A DNA stretch of 38,671 bases from Alphaproteobacteria bacterium (lineage in GTDB: Bacteria > Pseudomonadota > Alphaproteobacteria > Micavibrionales > UBA2020): the NCBI GenBank assembly GCA_030682495.1, contig JAUXOC010000061.1:1-38671 (forward strand), written 5' to 3'. The notes below the pieces were generated by a model. It was not told the DNA's origin. It did not search any database and worked only from the letters and a program-made list of their open reading frames with translations. Every line of letters starts with the position of its first letter. Position 1 is the stretch's first letter. The translations under genes and the position numbers were made by a program. Below, in pieces: positions 26,320-34,709 of the stretch.

Positions 26320-27024
26320 TTACTCCGTTTTTGCGGGGTTTGCGGGTTTTTCGCGCTGGCTGAGCGTGAAGACGATCAACAGGATAGCCGCCATGCTAAA
26401 CCAGAACAACGCATATTGCAGGTGATTGTTGCGGATATTCGCCGTGACCGCAAAGCCCGCCGGATAGCCCTGCCCGTGCGGCGGTACGGTTACAATCACG
26501 GGCGTTACGGCGGCGTAACCTGCGGCTTTGGCCAGCGCCGGAATATCCGCCCAATACCAATCCCCCCGCACCGGATCGTTGTCGGGCGTAAAGGCGGATG
26601 GATAGGGGATTTGCACCACGCCTCTGACCTCCTGCATGGCCTCGGGGACGGCTGCTTTGTCCATAAGATGATCCGGTACAAAGCCAAGATTGACGAAAAC
26701 AGGCAGATCGCTGTCCGTGCGCCGGAAGCCTGCCAGCATATGCGCCCCGACCTTGCCGTTTTCGGTGCGGGGCTTGATCCAGAAGACAGTCTTGGGGTCG
26801 AAATCGCCGGCCATGTCCACATTCCGGTATTCCCAATCGGCGGGTACGGCGATCTCGGCGGGCAGTGCCTCTGGCGGCTGCTGCATCTGCGCATCGATAC
26901 GGCTGAGCAGCTCGGTTTTCCACGCCAGCCGCTGCATCTGCCAGACGCCGAGCGCGATGAGCGTTGCCAGCATCAGCGTGAGCATCAATCGTATTTTTAT
27001 TTTTTTATGGAATTTAATTACCAT
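26320..27024 (-). CDS. SURF1-family cytochrome oxidase assembly protein
   Basis: A 234-aa inner-membrane protein with one hydrophobic segment near each end (about 12-30 and 205-225) around a periplasmic domain. LGVWQMQRLAWKTELLSRID (about 26-45), VPADWEYRNVDMAGDF and VNLGFVPDHL are SURF1 landmarks; the C-terminal segment is preceded by NNHLQYALFWF. SURF1 helps insert heme a into subunit I of cytochrome aa3 oxidase, in keeping with the cox genes nearby. ATG at 27024 is chosen; a GTG 21 bases further upstream would add seven residues without a better ribosome-binding site. First gene of the run to the HAD gene, divergent from the metallopeptidase-like gene. Confidence 0.92.
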   Translation of the reverse strand: MVIKFHKKIKIRLMLTLMLATLIALGVWQMQRLAWKTELLSRIDAQMQQPPEALPAEIAVPADWEYRNVDMAGDFDPKTVFWIKPRTENGKVGAHMLAGFRRTDSDLPVFVNLGFVPDHLMDKAAVPEAMQEVRGVVQIPYPSAFTPDNDPVRGDWYWADIPALAKAAGYAAVTPVIVTVPPHGQGYPAGFAVTANIRNNHLQYALFWFSMAAILLIVFTLSQREKPANPAKTE

Positions 27025-27107
27025 GTCCCCACCGTCTGGACACACTAGCCAAAACGGGTTAGGTTTTCAATCACAGCCTTTTTACGAAACGCAAACGGAG
27101 CCGCCCC

Positions 27108-27686
27108 ATGCCCGCCGCAAAACCGCGCCCGCTGACCGAAGGTGAAACCGCCCTCGCCCGCTCTGTTTTCGGTGCGTCCATCGATTATGATCGCGTCACG
27201 GTGACAGAGGGCAAATTCATCGCTTTCCAGCCCTATGGCACGGCGATGGCACCCGATGGCAAGCTTTACATGCACGGCTGCTACAAACCCGATTACAGCT
27301 GCGAGAATGACGGCTGGAAAAGCCATTTCATCCACGAAATGACCCATGTCTGGCAACAGCAGAACGGGATTCTGAACCCCGTGGCCGAGGCGGTGAAGCT
27401 GAGCGTCAAATTCCGCTTCAACTACAACGCCGCCTATGATTACCGGCTGGAGGGTGGCAAAGATCTGCTGGATTACAACATGGAGCAGCAGGCCAGCATT
27501 GTGCAGGATTATTTCATGCTGAAACATTGCGGCCAGCACGGCCACCGCGGCCACTGCAAAAACGTCGGCAGTCTGGATGCGAAAATAAACCTGTATGAAA
27601 AAACGCTGGCGAAGTTCCTGAAAAATCCGTTTTACGCCGCAAAAAGCCCTGTGCGCCGCCACCAGCCGAAACCGCCCGCGGCCTAA
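27108..27686 (+). CDS. DUF4157/'vgr-related'-like HExxH metallopeptidase domain protein
   Basis: A 192-aa protein, mostly one compact domain. FIHEMTHVWQQQ (74-85) holds an HExxH zinc motif (H76, E77, H80), and MEQQASIVQDYF (125-136) provides a probable third ligand, E126, as in the eCIS-core/DUF4157-like metallopeptidases. The opening RPLTEGETALARSVFGASIDYDRV and GTAMAPDGKLYMH resemble alphaproteobacterial proteins often labelled 'vgr-related' or Rhs-associated; that label does not imply a type VI system, and none is seen here. No signal peptide. GGAG lies 7 bases before the ATG. It is the only plus-strand gene in the cox/SURF1 region and overlaps the end of the DUF983 gene by 4 bases, tail to tail. 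Substrate unknown. Confidence 0.78.
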   Translation: MPAAKPRPLTEGETALARSVFGASIDYDRVTVTEGKFIAFQPYGTAMAPDGKLYMHGCYKPDYSCENDGWKSHFIHEMTHVWQQQNGILNPVAEAVKLSVKFRFNYNAAYDYRLEGGKDLLDYNMEQQASIVQDYFMLKHCGQHGHRGHCKNVGSLDAKINLYEKTLAKFLKNPFYAAKSPVRRHQPKPPAA

Positions 27687-28048
27687 TCGGCTTTTTCTGC
27701 ACCGTCTTTTTTCAGATGCCGCCATTCAAGCATAACGATATAGGCCTTGGTCGCGGGCAGCATCACTGCAATCGCCAGCGTACCGACCGCCGTCCACAAA
27801 AGCACCTGCGCCCAGAGCGGCGGGGAGATCATCAGCTCCAGCACCCACGACAGCGGGACAATGGAAAAACAGAGAATAAAAATCAGAAACACCGCCGCCC
27901 CGTCGCCGATGTCATGCTGCCCCAGCGGCGCATCGCAGACAGCGCATTTTTCGACCACGCTGACCGTCCACGGACGATACAGTCGCCCCTTGCGGCACAG
28001 CGGGCAGCGCGGCTTCAGACAAAAAACAAGATCGTCGATAAGGGACAT
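27683..28048 (-). CDS. DUF983 membrane protein
   Basis: A 121-aa protein with two CxxC pairs (C15/C18 and C35/C38), probably a small zinc-binding knob, followed by two hydrophobic segments (about 50-75 and 80-105). This is the DUF983 layout, and the gene lies between coxC and SURF1 as in many Alphaproteobacteria. Its biochemical role is unknown; position suggests oxidase assembly. The ATG at 28048 is chosen over a TTG 12 bases upstream. It begins 17 bases after the palindromic repeat and ends overlapping the convergent metallopeptidase-like gene. Confidence 0.88.
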   Translation of the reverse strand: MSLIDDLVFCLKPRCPLCRKGRLYRPWTVSVVEKCAVCDAPLGQHDIGDGAAVFLIFILCFSIVPLSWVLELMISPPLWAQVLLWTAVGTLAIAVMLPATKAYIVMLEWRHLKKDGAEKAD

Positions 28049-28064
28049 AGAGACACCCAAAAGA

Positions 28065-28186
28065 TAAATTCGCTAGGCCGAGACGATTATCGCCTGTTTT
28101 AGAGGATCGCAGCGGAGCGTACCGGAGGTACGTGAGCAGCGAACCGCATAAAACAGGCGATAGGCGTCCGGCATAGTTAGAATTTA
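28065..28186 (-). repeat. structured palindromic repeat, copy 1
   Basis: A 122-bp imperfect inverted repeat. Outer arms TAAATTC/GAATTTA and CTAGGCCG/CGGCATAG enclose a perfect 12-bp stem (ATCGCCTGTTTT at 28090-28101 with its complement at 28150-28161), then TCGC/GCGA, and a terminal hairpin CGTACC-GGA-GGTACG. It shares the core AGCGGAGCGTACC and GGTACGTGAGCA and the end AGTTAGAATT with copy 2. Confidence 0.85.
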
Positions 28187-28195
28187 TAAAACAGT

Positions 28196-28313
28196 CATTC
28201 GCTGGGCTGAGTCGGCTGCGGTGGGTTTCGAGAACCGGAGCGGAGCGTACCGGAGGTACGTGAGCACCGGAAGCGCAGAAACGCGCCGCAGACGGCCAGC
28301 CCAGTTAGAATTA
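28196..28313 (-). repeat. structured palindromic repeat, copy 2
   Basis: About 118 bp with the same architecture as copy 1: outer stem CTGGGCTG/CAGCCCAG, then CTGCGG/CCGCAG, GTTTC/GAAAC and CCGG/CCGG, around the same terminal hairpin CGTACC-GGA-GGTACG with flanks AGCGGAG and TGAGCA. The distal end (AGTTAGAATTA) runs into the stop codon of coxC. The mid-stem sequence is unrelated to copy 1, but pairing is kept. Confidence 0.85.
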
Positions 28314-29147
28314 CGCGTTGCCCCACCAGTAGATGGCGACGAAGAGGAAGAGCCACACCACGTCAACAAAATGCCAATACCATGCAGCGGCTTCGAAACC
28401 GAAATGGCTCTTGGGCGTGAAATGGCCTTTTTTGCAGCGGAAGTAGCAAACGGCCAAAAAGATCGTGCCGACCAGAACGTGGAAACCGTGGAAACCCGTC
28501 GCCATATAGAAGGCAGCGGAATAAACGCTTTCCTTGAACGGGAAGGATGCATGCACGTATTCATAGGCCTGAAAGCCGGTGAAGAGGACGCCCAGACCGA
28601 CGGTTATCGCCAGGGCTTTTGCCGCTTCTTCCTGATGCCCCTCGATGATCGCGTGGTGCGCCCAGGTGACGGTGCAGCCGGACAGCAGCAGGATCATCGT
28701 CATCATGAAGGGCAGGTCAAAGGCGGGGATCGGCTCGACGAAAGACGGCGGCCACTGGAAGCCCAGCGCCTCGGTCGGCATCAGCGCGCCCCAGAAGAAC
28801 GCCCAGAAGAAGGCGACGAAGAACATGACCTCGGAGGTGATGAACAGTGCCATACCATAACGGAAACCGATTTTGGTTTCGTCGCTATGCGCTTTTTCGA
28901 CGACGGCTTCTTTCACCACGTCGCGCCACCAATACCACATGACCGCAAGAACAGCGGCGAAACCAAGGACGACGCCCTTGAGCCCGACGCTCCAGCCCGA
29001 AAATTCAACCTTGTGCATATAAAGCACCGCGCCCAGTGCCAGCAGCCCTGCGGCAAAAGCACCCACCAGCGGCCAGACGCTCGGCTTCACAAGGTGAAAC
29101 GGATGTGGTCTGCCGCCTTTGAGGTCGTAAACGGGTGTATCGGCCAT
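28311..29147 (-). CDS. coxC: cytochrome c oxidase subunit III
   Basis: A 278-aa inner-membrane protein with seven predicted membrane segments. Typical blocks are KPSVWPLVGAFAAG near the N-terminus, FRYGMALFITSEVMFFVAFFWAFF (about 92-115), TWAHHAIIEG and the C-terminal FHGFHVLVGTIFLAVCY and YWHFVDVVWLFLFVAIYWWG. Subunit III stabilises the aa3-type oxidase and may supply oxygen or protons to the catalytic subunit. It follows ctaG by 38 bases and is followed by two palindromic repeats before DUF983, so downstream expression may be reduced or processed there. Confidence 0.97.
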   Translation of the reverse strand: MADTPVYDLKGGRPHPFHLVKPSVWPLVGAFAAGLLALGAVLYMHKVEFSGWSVGLKGVVLGFAAVLAVMWYWWRDVVKEAVVEKAHSDETKIGFRYGMALFITSEVMFFVAFFWAFFWGALMPTEALGFQWPPSFVEPIPAFDLPFMMTMILLLSGCTVTWAHHAIIEGHQEEAAKALAITVGLGVLFTGFQAYEYVHASFPFKESVYSAAFYMATGFHGFHVLVGTIFLAVCYFRCKKGHFTPKSHFGFEAAAWYWHFVDVVWLFLFVAIYWWGNA

Positions 29148-29185
29148 GGTCTTGTTTCCTTCCGGTCGTAGGCTCTCGGCGGTGG

Positions 29186-29776
29186 TCAGCTGCCGCCGCC
29201 TTGTTTGGTATAATAGGTTTCGATCGCGCTCTCCAGCTCCCGCGAACCATGGCGGAAAAAGCTGTAAGACAGCGTGATGGTATTGACGTCATCCATGTTG
29301 CGGTCTTGCAAGATCGCAGGATCGACAAAAAAGGTGACGGGCATATGCTGCGCCTGCCCCGGGTTCAGCGTCTGTTCGCCGAAGCAGAAACATTGCGTCT
29401 TGTAAAAATATTTTCCGGCCTTGAGCGGCGTGACGTTATAAACCGCCGTGCCGGTGATATTTTCATCCGAGGTGTTTTTGGCGACAAAGGCGATCAGCCC
29501 ATCCTGTCCGACCTTCACCTTGACGCTGCGCAACTCCGGCTTGAAATCCCACGGCATGCCGCGCGCGACGTCTGTATTGAACCGCACGGTGATTTCGCGG
29601 TCGTAAATGCGCGCGCTGGTGTTTTCCGCGACCATCTGCGTTGTGCCGCCCCAGCCCGTGACCTGACAGATCAGCCGGTACAGCGGCACGGAAGCAAAAG
29701 ACAGCGCCACCATGCCGAAAACCACCCCGAAGGTGGCCAGCAAGACGCGTGCGTTTTTTTGCTTGAGGTCGGACAT
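29186..29776 (-). CDS. ctaG: cytochrome c oxidase assembly protein CtaG/Cox11
   Basis: A 196-aa copper chaperone. One N-terminal membrane segment (about 11-35) is followed by LYRLICQVTGWGG with C37, and a periplasmic immunoglobulin-like domain. QCFCFGEQTLNPG (128-140, C129 and C131) is the conserved copper-binding motif, and VTFFVDPAI is also typical. Cox11 inserts CuB into subunit I. The gene starts 7 bases after the 42-aa membrane protein. Confidence 0.96.
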   Translation of the reverse strand: MSDLKQKNARVLLATFGVVFGMVALSFASVPLYRLICQVTGWGGTTQMVAENTSARIYDREITVRFNTDVARGMPWDFKPELRSVKVKVGQDGLIAFVAKNTSDENITGTAVYNVTPLKAGKYFYKTQCFCFGEQTLNPGQAQHMPVTFFVDPAILQDRNMDDVNTITLSYSFFRHGSRELESAIETYYTKQGGGS

Positions 29777-29783
29777 GGATGCC

Positions 29784-29912
29784 TTAGTCCCCCATCCCGA
29801 TTTTCATTTTAATGATGCTGACCGCAAAAATGACCAGCATGAAGCAGATCAGCGCAAAGAACACAGCGTAGTTCTTTTTCTTTTTCTTGTCGTGCAGTTC
29901 GCTTCTGGGCAT
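29784..29912 (-). CDS. 42-aa membrane protein between ctaB and ctaG (CoxF-like position)
   Basis: An intact 42-residue frame with a perfect-looking GGAGAA ribosome-binding site ahead of the ATG at 29912. A lysine cluster (KKKKK, 9-13) precedes one membrane segment (YAVFFALICFMLVIFAVSII, 15-34) and a short tail. The positive-inside rule puts the N-terminus in the cytoplasm. Small single-pass proteins occur at this position, between ctaB and ctaG, in many alphaproteobacterial cox operons (CoxF or similar). Function unknown, presumably oxidase assembly or a small subunit. Tightly spaced with both neighbours (10 and 7 bases). Confidence 0.85.
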   Translation of the reverse strand: MPRSELHDKKKKKNYAVFFALICFMLVIFAVSIIKMKIGMGD

Positions 29913-29922
29913 GACGTTCTCC

Positions 29923-30858
29923 TTATGCCGCCTTGTCCGCCATCATCAGGGCGAACAGGGCAAAGAGGTAAACGATGGAATAACCAAACATGGCGCGCGC
30001 GCTTTTGTGGTCGGTATCGCGCCAGACGCGCAGCGCGGCCAGGATGAAAATACCGTGCAGCACCGCAGCGCCCGCCGCATAGGCAAGACCGCAAGCCCCC
30101 ATCAGATAGGGCGCAGCGACAAAAGGCGTCATGAGCAGGGTATACAGCAGCATCTGCAAACGTGTGGCGCGTTCGCCCGCGACGACGGGCAGCATCGGCA
30201 CACCCGCGCGTTTGTAGTCATCGTTGCGGTACAGCGCCAGCGCCCAGAAGTGCGGCGGCGTCCACATAAAGATAATCATAAACAACGCCACCGACAGCAG
30301 CGAGACATCGCCGGAATGCGCCGCCCAGCCGATCATGGGCGGAAAAGCTCCTGCAGCGCCGCCAATCACGATATTTTGCGGGGTGCGGCGTTTCAGCCAG
30401 ATGGTATAGACAAAGACATAAAAGAACGATGCAAAGGCCAACAGGAAGGCAGCCGTCCAGTTGAGCGCCACGCCCATCAGCCCGACCGACAACACCGTGA
30501 GGACAACCCCGAAGCCCAGCGCCTCTGCCGGATCGATTTTGCCCATCGGCAACGGACGTCCACGCGTGCGCAGCATGATGGCGTCGATATCACGTTCGTA
30601 CCACATATTGATCGCACCCGCCGCGCCAGCCCCTACTGCGATACAGAAAACGGCCACCAGCGCAAGAAAGGGATGCAGCGCCCCGGGCGCAAAACCAATA
30701 CCGCCTGGCGCCAGCACCAGACCCGCCACGCCGGAAAAAACCACCAGCGTCATGACACGCGGTTTCAGCAGGGCGATGAAATCACAAATACGTGCTTCCA
30801 CCGCAGGTGCAGAACCTGCGGTGGTGTCATGCGCATATGTGGCGAGCGGTGCGGCCAT
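29923..30858 (-). CDS. ctaB: protoheme IX farnesyltransferase (heme O synthase)
   Basis: A 311-aa UbiA-family prenyltransferase with about nine membrane segments that attaches a farnesyl group to heme b, making heme O, the precursor of heme A. The first Asp-rich motif NMWYERDIDAIMLRTRGRPL (about 104-123) and YTIWLKRRTPQNIVIGG are family hallmarks, as is NDDYKRAGVPMLP. The start codon lies immediately after the ctaD stop with no gap, so the two are translationally coupled. Confidence 0.96.
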   Translation of the reverse strand: MAAPLATYAHDTTAGSAPAVEARICDFIALLKPRVMTLVVFSGVAGLVLAPGGIGFAPGALHPFLALVAVFCIAVGAGAAGAINMWYERDIDAIMLRTRGRPLPMGKIDPAEALGFGVVLTVLSVGLMGVALNWTAAFLLAFASFFYVFVYTIWLKRRTPQNIVIGGAAGAFPPMIGWAAHSGDVSLLSVALFMIIFMWTPPHFWALALYRNDDYKRAGVPMLPVVAGERATRLQMLLYTLLMTPFVAAPYLMGACGLAYAAGAAVLHGIFILAALRVWRDTDHKSARAMFGYSIVYLFALFALMMADKAA

Positions 30859-32499
<1,641 letters not shown>

Positions 32500-32529
32500 T
32501 TATTCTTCTTGATGATATTTTGAAGCGGA

Positions 32530-33420
32530 TCAGTTTTCAGCCGTCGGCGCCGCGTCTGTCACGGCGGCCTCGGCGGTTTTTTCCGGCATCTTGCCGCCCT
32601 GCTTCTCCACCCATTTGGCGAAAGCTTCTTTGGAGACAGCATGGATTTCGATCGGCATGAAGGCATGGTTGGTGCCGCAAATTTCGGAACACTGGCCGAA
32701 GTAGACGCCTTCTTTTTCAATGCGCGTCCAGGTTTCGTTCATCCGGCCCGGCACGGCATCCATTTTCACACCCAGCGCCGGCATCGCCCATGAATGCAGC
32801 ACATCGTTTGCGGTGATGAGCAGGCGGATATTGGTATCAACCGGCAACACGACGGGGTTATCCGTCGACAGCAGACGCACTTGACCTTCTTGCAGATCTT
32901 TTTCGGGGATCATATAGGAGCTGAATTCAATATCGCCGTGATCGGGATATTCATAGCCCCAATACCACTGATAGCCTTTGATGTTCAGCGTCATTTCCGC
33001 ATCGGCGGTTTTGTCGGCGAGATACAACAGTTTCAGCGATGGCACGACGATGATAACAAGAATAATTACCGGCACCAGCGTCCAGACGAATTCAAGCAGC
33101 GTGTTGTGCGTGGTCTTGGACGGCTTCGGATTGGCCTTGGCATTGAAGCGGATCATGACATAGAGCAACAGCATCATCACAAAAATCGTGGTCACTGTGA
33201 TGACAGGCATCAGCAGGTCGTTGTGGAACCACACCATTTCATGTTTCACCGGCGAGGCGGAAGGTTGAAAGCCAATGCCCCAGTTCTTCGGCACGCCCAC
33301 CATCGGCAGGTCGGCGGTTTCCGCGGCGGCAGGTGCGGCAAAAGCCAGCGCCCCAAAAACGGCAGCGGCCAGCGCATGGCTGCGGCGGGCAAAGAATGAA
33401 AAAAGGCGTGTTGTCGTCAT
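32530..33420 (-). CDS. coxB: cytochrome c oxidase subunit II
   Basis: 296 aa from the ATG at 33420; the frame is open 82 codons upstream but reads as Arg/Pro-rich non-homologous sequence. Residues 1-33 are a signal peptide ending near AAPAAAE. Two membrane helices follow (about 58-82 and 98-120), then a cupredoxin domain. The CuA centre is in CSEICGTNHAFM (C244, C248, H252, M255), with the upstream His in VLHSWAMPALGVK and the aromatic electron-entry patch YQWYWGYEYP. Accepts electrons from cytochrome c. First gene of the operon; GGATCAGG lies upstream of the start. Confidence 0.96.
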   Translation of the reverse strand: MTTTRLFSFFARRSHALAAAVFGALAFAAPAAAETADLPMVGVPKNWGIGFQPSASPVKHEMVWFHNDLLMPVITVTTIFVMMLLLYVMIRFNAKANPKPSKTTHNTLLEFVWTLVPVIILVIIVVPSLKLLYLADKTADAEMTLNIKGYQWYWGYEYPDHGDIEFSSYMIPEKDLQEGQVRLLSTDNPVVLPVDTNIRLLITANDVLHSWAMPALGVKMDAVPGRMNETWTRIEKEGVYFGQCSEICGTNHAFMPIEIHAVSKEAFAKWVEKQGGKMPEKTAEAAVTDAAPTAEN

Positions 33421-33521
33421 GATACCTGATCCGTTGCGCGGCATGCGCAGCGGAAGCCTTGCGCGCATGCCTGAATGAAAGGAACACCGCAAAACCGAGT
33501 CTGGCCCCACGGGTTTTTGAT

Positions 33522-33550
33522 GATATAGCATTTCGGGGGGGGAAATTGAA
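33522..33550 (-). promoter_or_regulatory. candidate cox operon promoter
   Basis: On the minus strand TTCAAT (33545-33550), a 17-base spacer containing eight consecutive C, and TATATC (33522-33527), about 100 bases upstream of the coxB ATG. Both boxes are 4/6 matches. Confidence 0.4.
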
Positions 33551-33628
33551 GCGGCGATCAAGAATATTTCATTCCCGTAAGCTGGGAAACGCCGCTTATT
33601 TATGAAGGGGTTATTTGGGCAGGGTCGG

Positions 33629-33907
33629 TCAGTCGTGCCTTCTGCGCCGCCCCGCCTCCAGCGCATGCAGGCGGGTGGAAATATCGTCCATTTCGTGGTC
33701 CAGCGCCCGCACCGCGCGGTAATCCATGGGATTTGCCATCAAGAGCCGTCCGCGTTCGTTTTGCACCTCGCGTTTATAGGCTTTGAGCGCATCGTGGCAG
33801 AACCGCTCCATTTCGCTTTCGATAAACCGGTCAAAAACACGGTCGAGCCCCAAAGCGGCAATAAAATGCGTGGAAACCTTGTGCAGGGAATCGCGGCTCA
33901 AAAACAT
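33629..33907 (-). CDS. uncharacterised small helical protein (92 aa)
   Basis: I do not recognise a named family. The protein is highly charged and predicted helical throughout, with a C-terminal amphipathic helix (ALDHEMDDISTRLHALEAG, about 69-87) that looks like a short coiled coil, and an Arg-rich end. No signal or membrane segment. The start at 33907 has AGAGG 6 bases upstream, and a strong promoter lies about 42 bases upstream. Its -35 box overlaps a palindrome, so expression may be controlled by a repressor. It lies alone between coxB and engB. Confidence 0.7.
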   Translation of the reverse strand: MFLSRDSLHKVSTHFIAALGLDRVFDRFIESEMERFCHDALKAYKREVQNERGRLLMANPMDYRAVRALDHEMDDISTRLHALEAGRRRRHD

Positions 33908-33948
33908 GCGCTACCTCTGAAAATGAACAATTTATACGTTATGGCAAA

Positions 33949-33976
33949 ATTCTAGCAGCCTTTGACCACCGGTCAA
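33949..33976 (-). promoter_or_regulatory. promoter with palindromic operator overlapping -35
   Basis: On the minus strand TTGACC (33971-33976), a 16-base spacer and TAGAAT (33949-33954) form a strong promoter for the 92-aa gene. The -35 box is one arm of the inverted repeat TTTGACCACCGGTCAAA at 33961-33977. Confidence 0.7.
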
Positions 33977-34046
33977 AAGATTCTGAAAACACACTGGAAT
34001 GTCAGGTATTTAAGTACCGCTGTTCCGGCTGCCCCAAAACAGGGAA

Positions 34047-34709
34047 TCAGGCCTGCAGAACAATCGCGCGCAGCTCGGGGATGCCCCAGCCTTTTTCGGC
34101 GCTGGTGGGATAGACGCGCGGAAAGGACGTTTTGCGTCCGCGCATGATTTCTTCGACGCCGGCCTTGACGTCTTCCAGCTCGGCTTTTTTGATCTTGTCG
34201 GCTTTGGTCAGGAGGCCGATATAGGGTATGCCCGCGCCGTCGATAATATCCAGCGCCTTGAAATCCGCAGTCAAAAGCCCGTGCCGCGCATCGATCAGCA
34301 CGAAAAGACGTTTGAGGTTGTTGCGGGTCTTGAGGTAGCGGCTGACCATTGTATTCCACGCATGCACTTTAGATCGCGTTGCCTTGGCATAGCCATAGCC
34401 CGGCAGATCGGCCAGTTGCAGCACACCGTCCAGATCGAAAAAATTGATCTGCTGCGTGCGCCCCGGCGTGTTGGATGACCGCGCGAGGTTTTTACGTCCC
34501 GTCAGTGCATTGATAAGACTCGACTTGCCGACGTTGGAGCGTCCGGCAAAGGCCACCTCGGCAATCGGCGAGGGCGGGATACGCGCAAAACTATCCGCAC
34601 CGGCGATGAAACGGCATTCACGGCGAAAGACTTTCTCTGCCGCCTTCAGCGTTTCGGCGTCCAGCTTAAAGCCGTCTTCGCTGCCGCTATCGCCGTCTAT
34701 GCCGGTCAT
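34047..34709 (-). CDS. engB: ribosome-biogenesis GTPase EngB (YsxC/YihA)
   Basis: A 220-aa TrmE-Era-like GTPase required for 50S subunit assembly. G1 is AFAGRSNVGKSSLI (about 54-67), the G2 Thr lies in NTPGRTQQINFF, G3 is LADLPGYGYA, G4 is LLTKADKI and G5 is in VYPTSAEKGWG. An acidic N-terminal stretch of about 30 residues precedes the domain. The ATG overlaps the yidC stop (ATGA), and the gene closes the rpmH-rnpA-yidD-yidC-engB operon. Confidence 0.96.
   Translation of the reverse strand: MTGIDGDSGSEDGFKLDAETLKAAEKVFRRECRFIAGADSFARIPPSPIAEVAFAGRSNVGKSSLINALTGRKNLARSSNTPGRTQQINFFDLDGVLQLADLPGYGYAKATRSKVHAWNTMVSRYLKTRNNLKRLFVLIDARHGLLTADFKALDIIDGAGIPYIGLLTKADKIKKAELEDVKAGVEEIMRGRKTSFPRVYPTSAEKGWGIPELRAIVLQA

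Noticed and set aside
33421-33666. 82-codon upstream extension of coxB
   Set aside because: No homology to subunit II; the signal peptide begins at the ATG at 33420.
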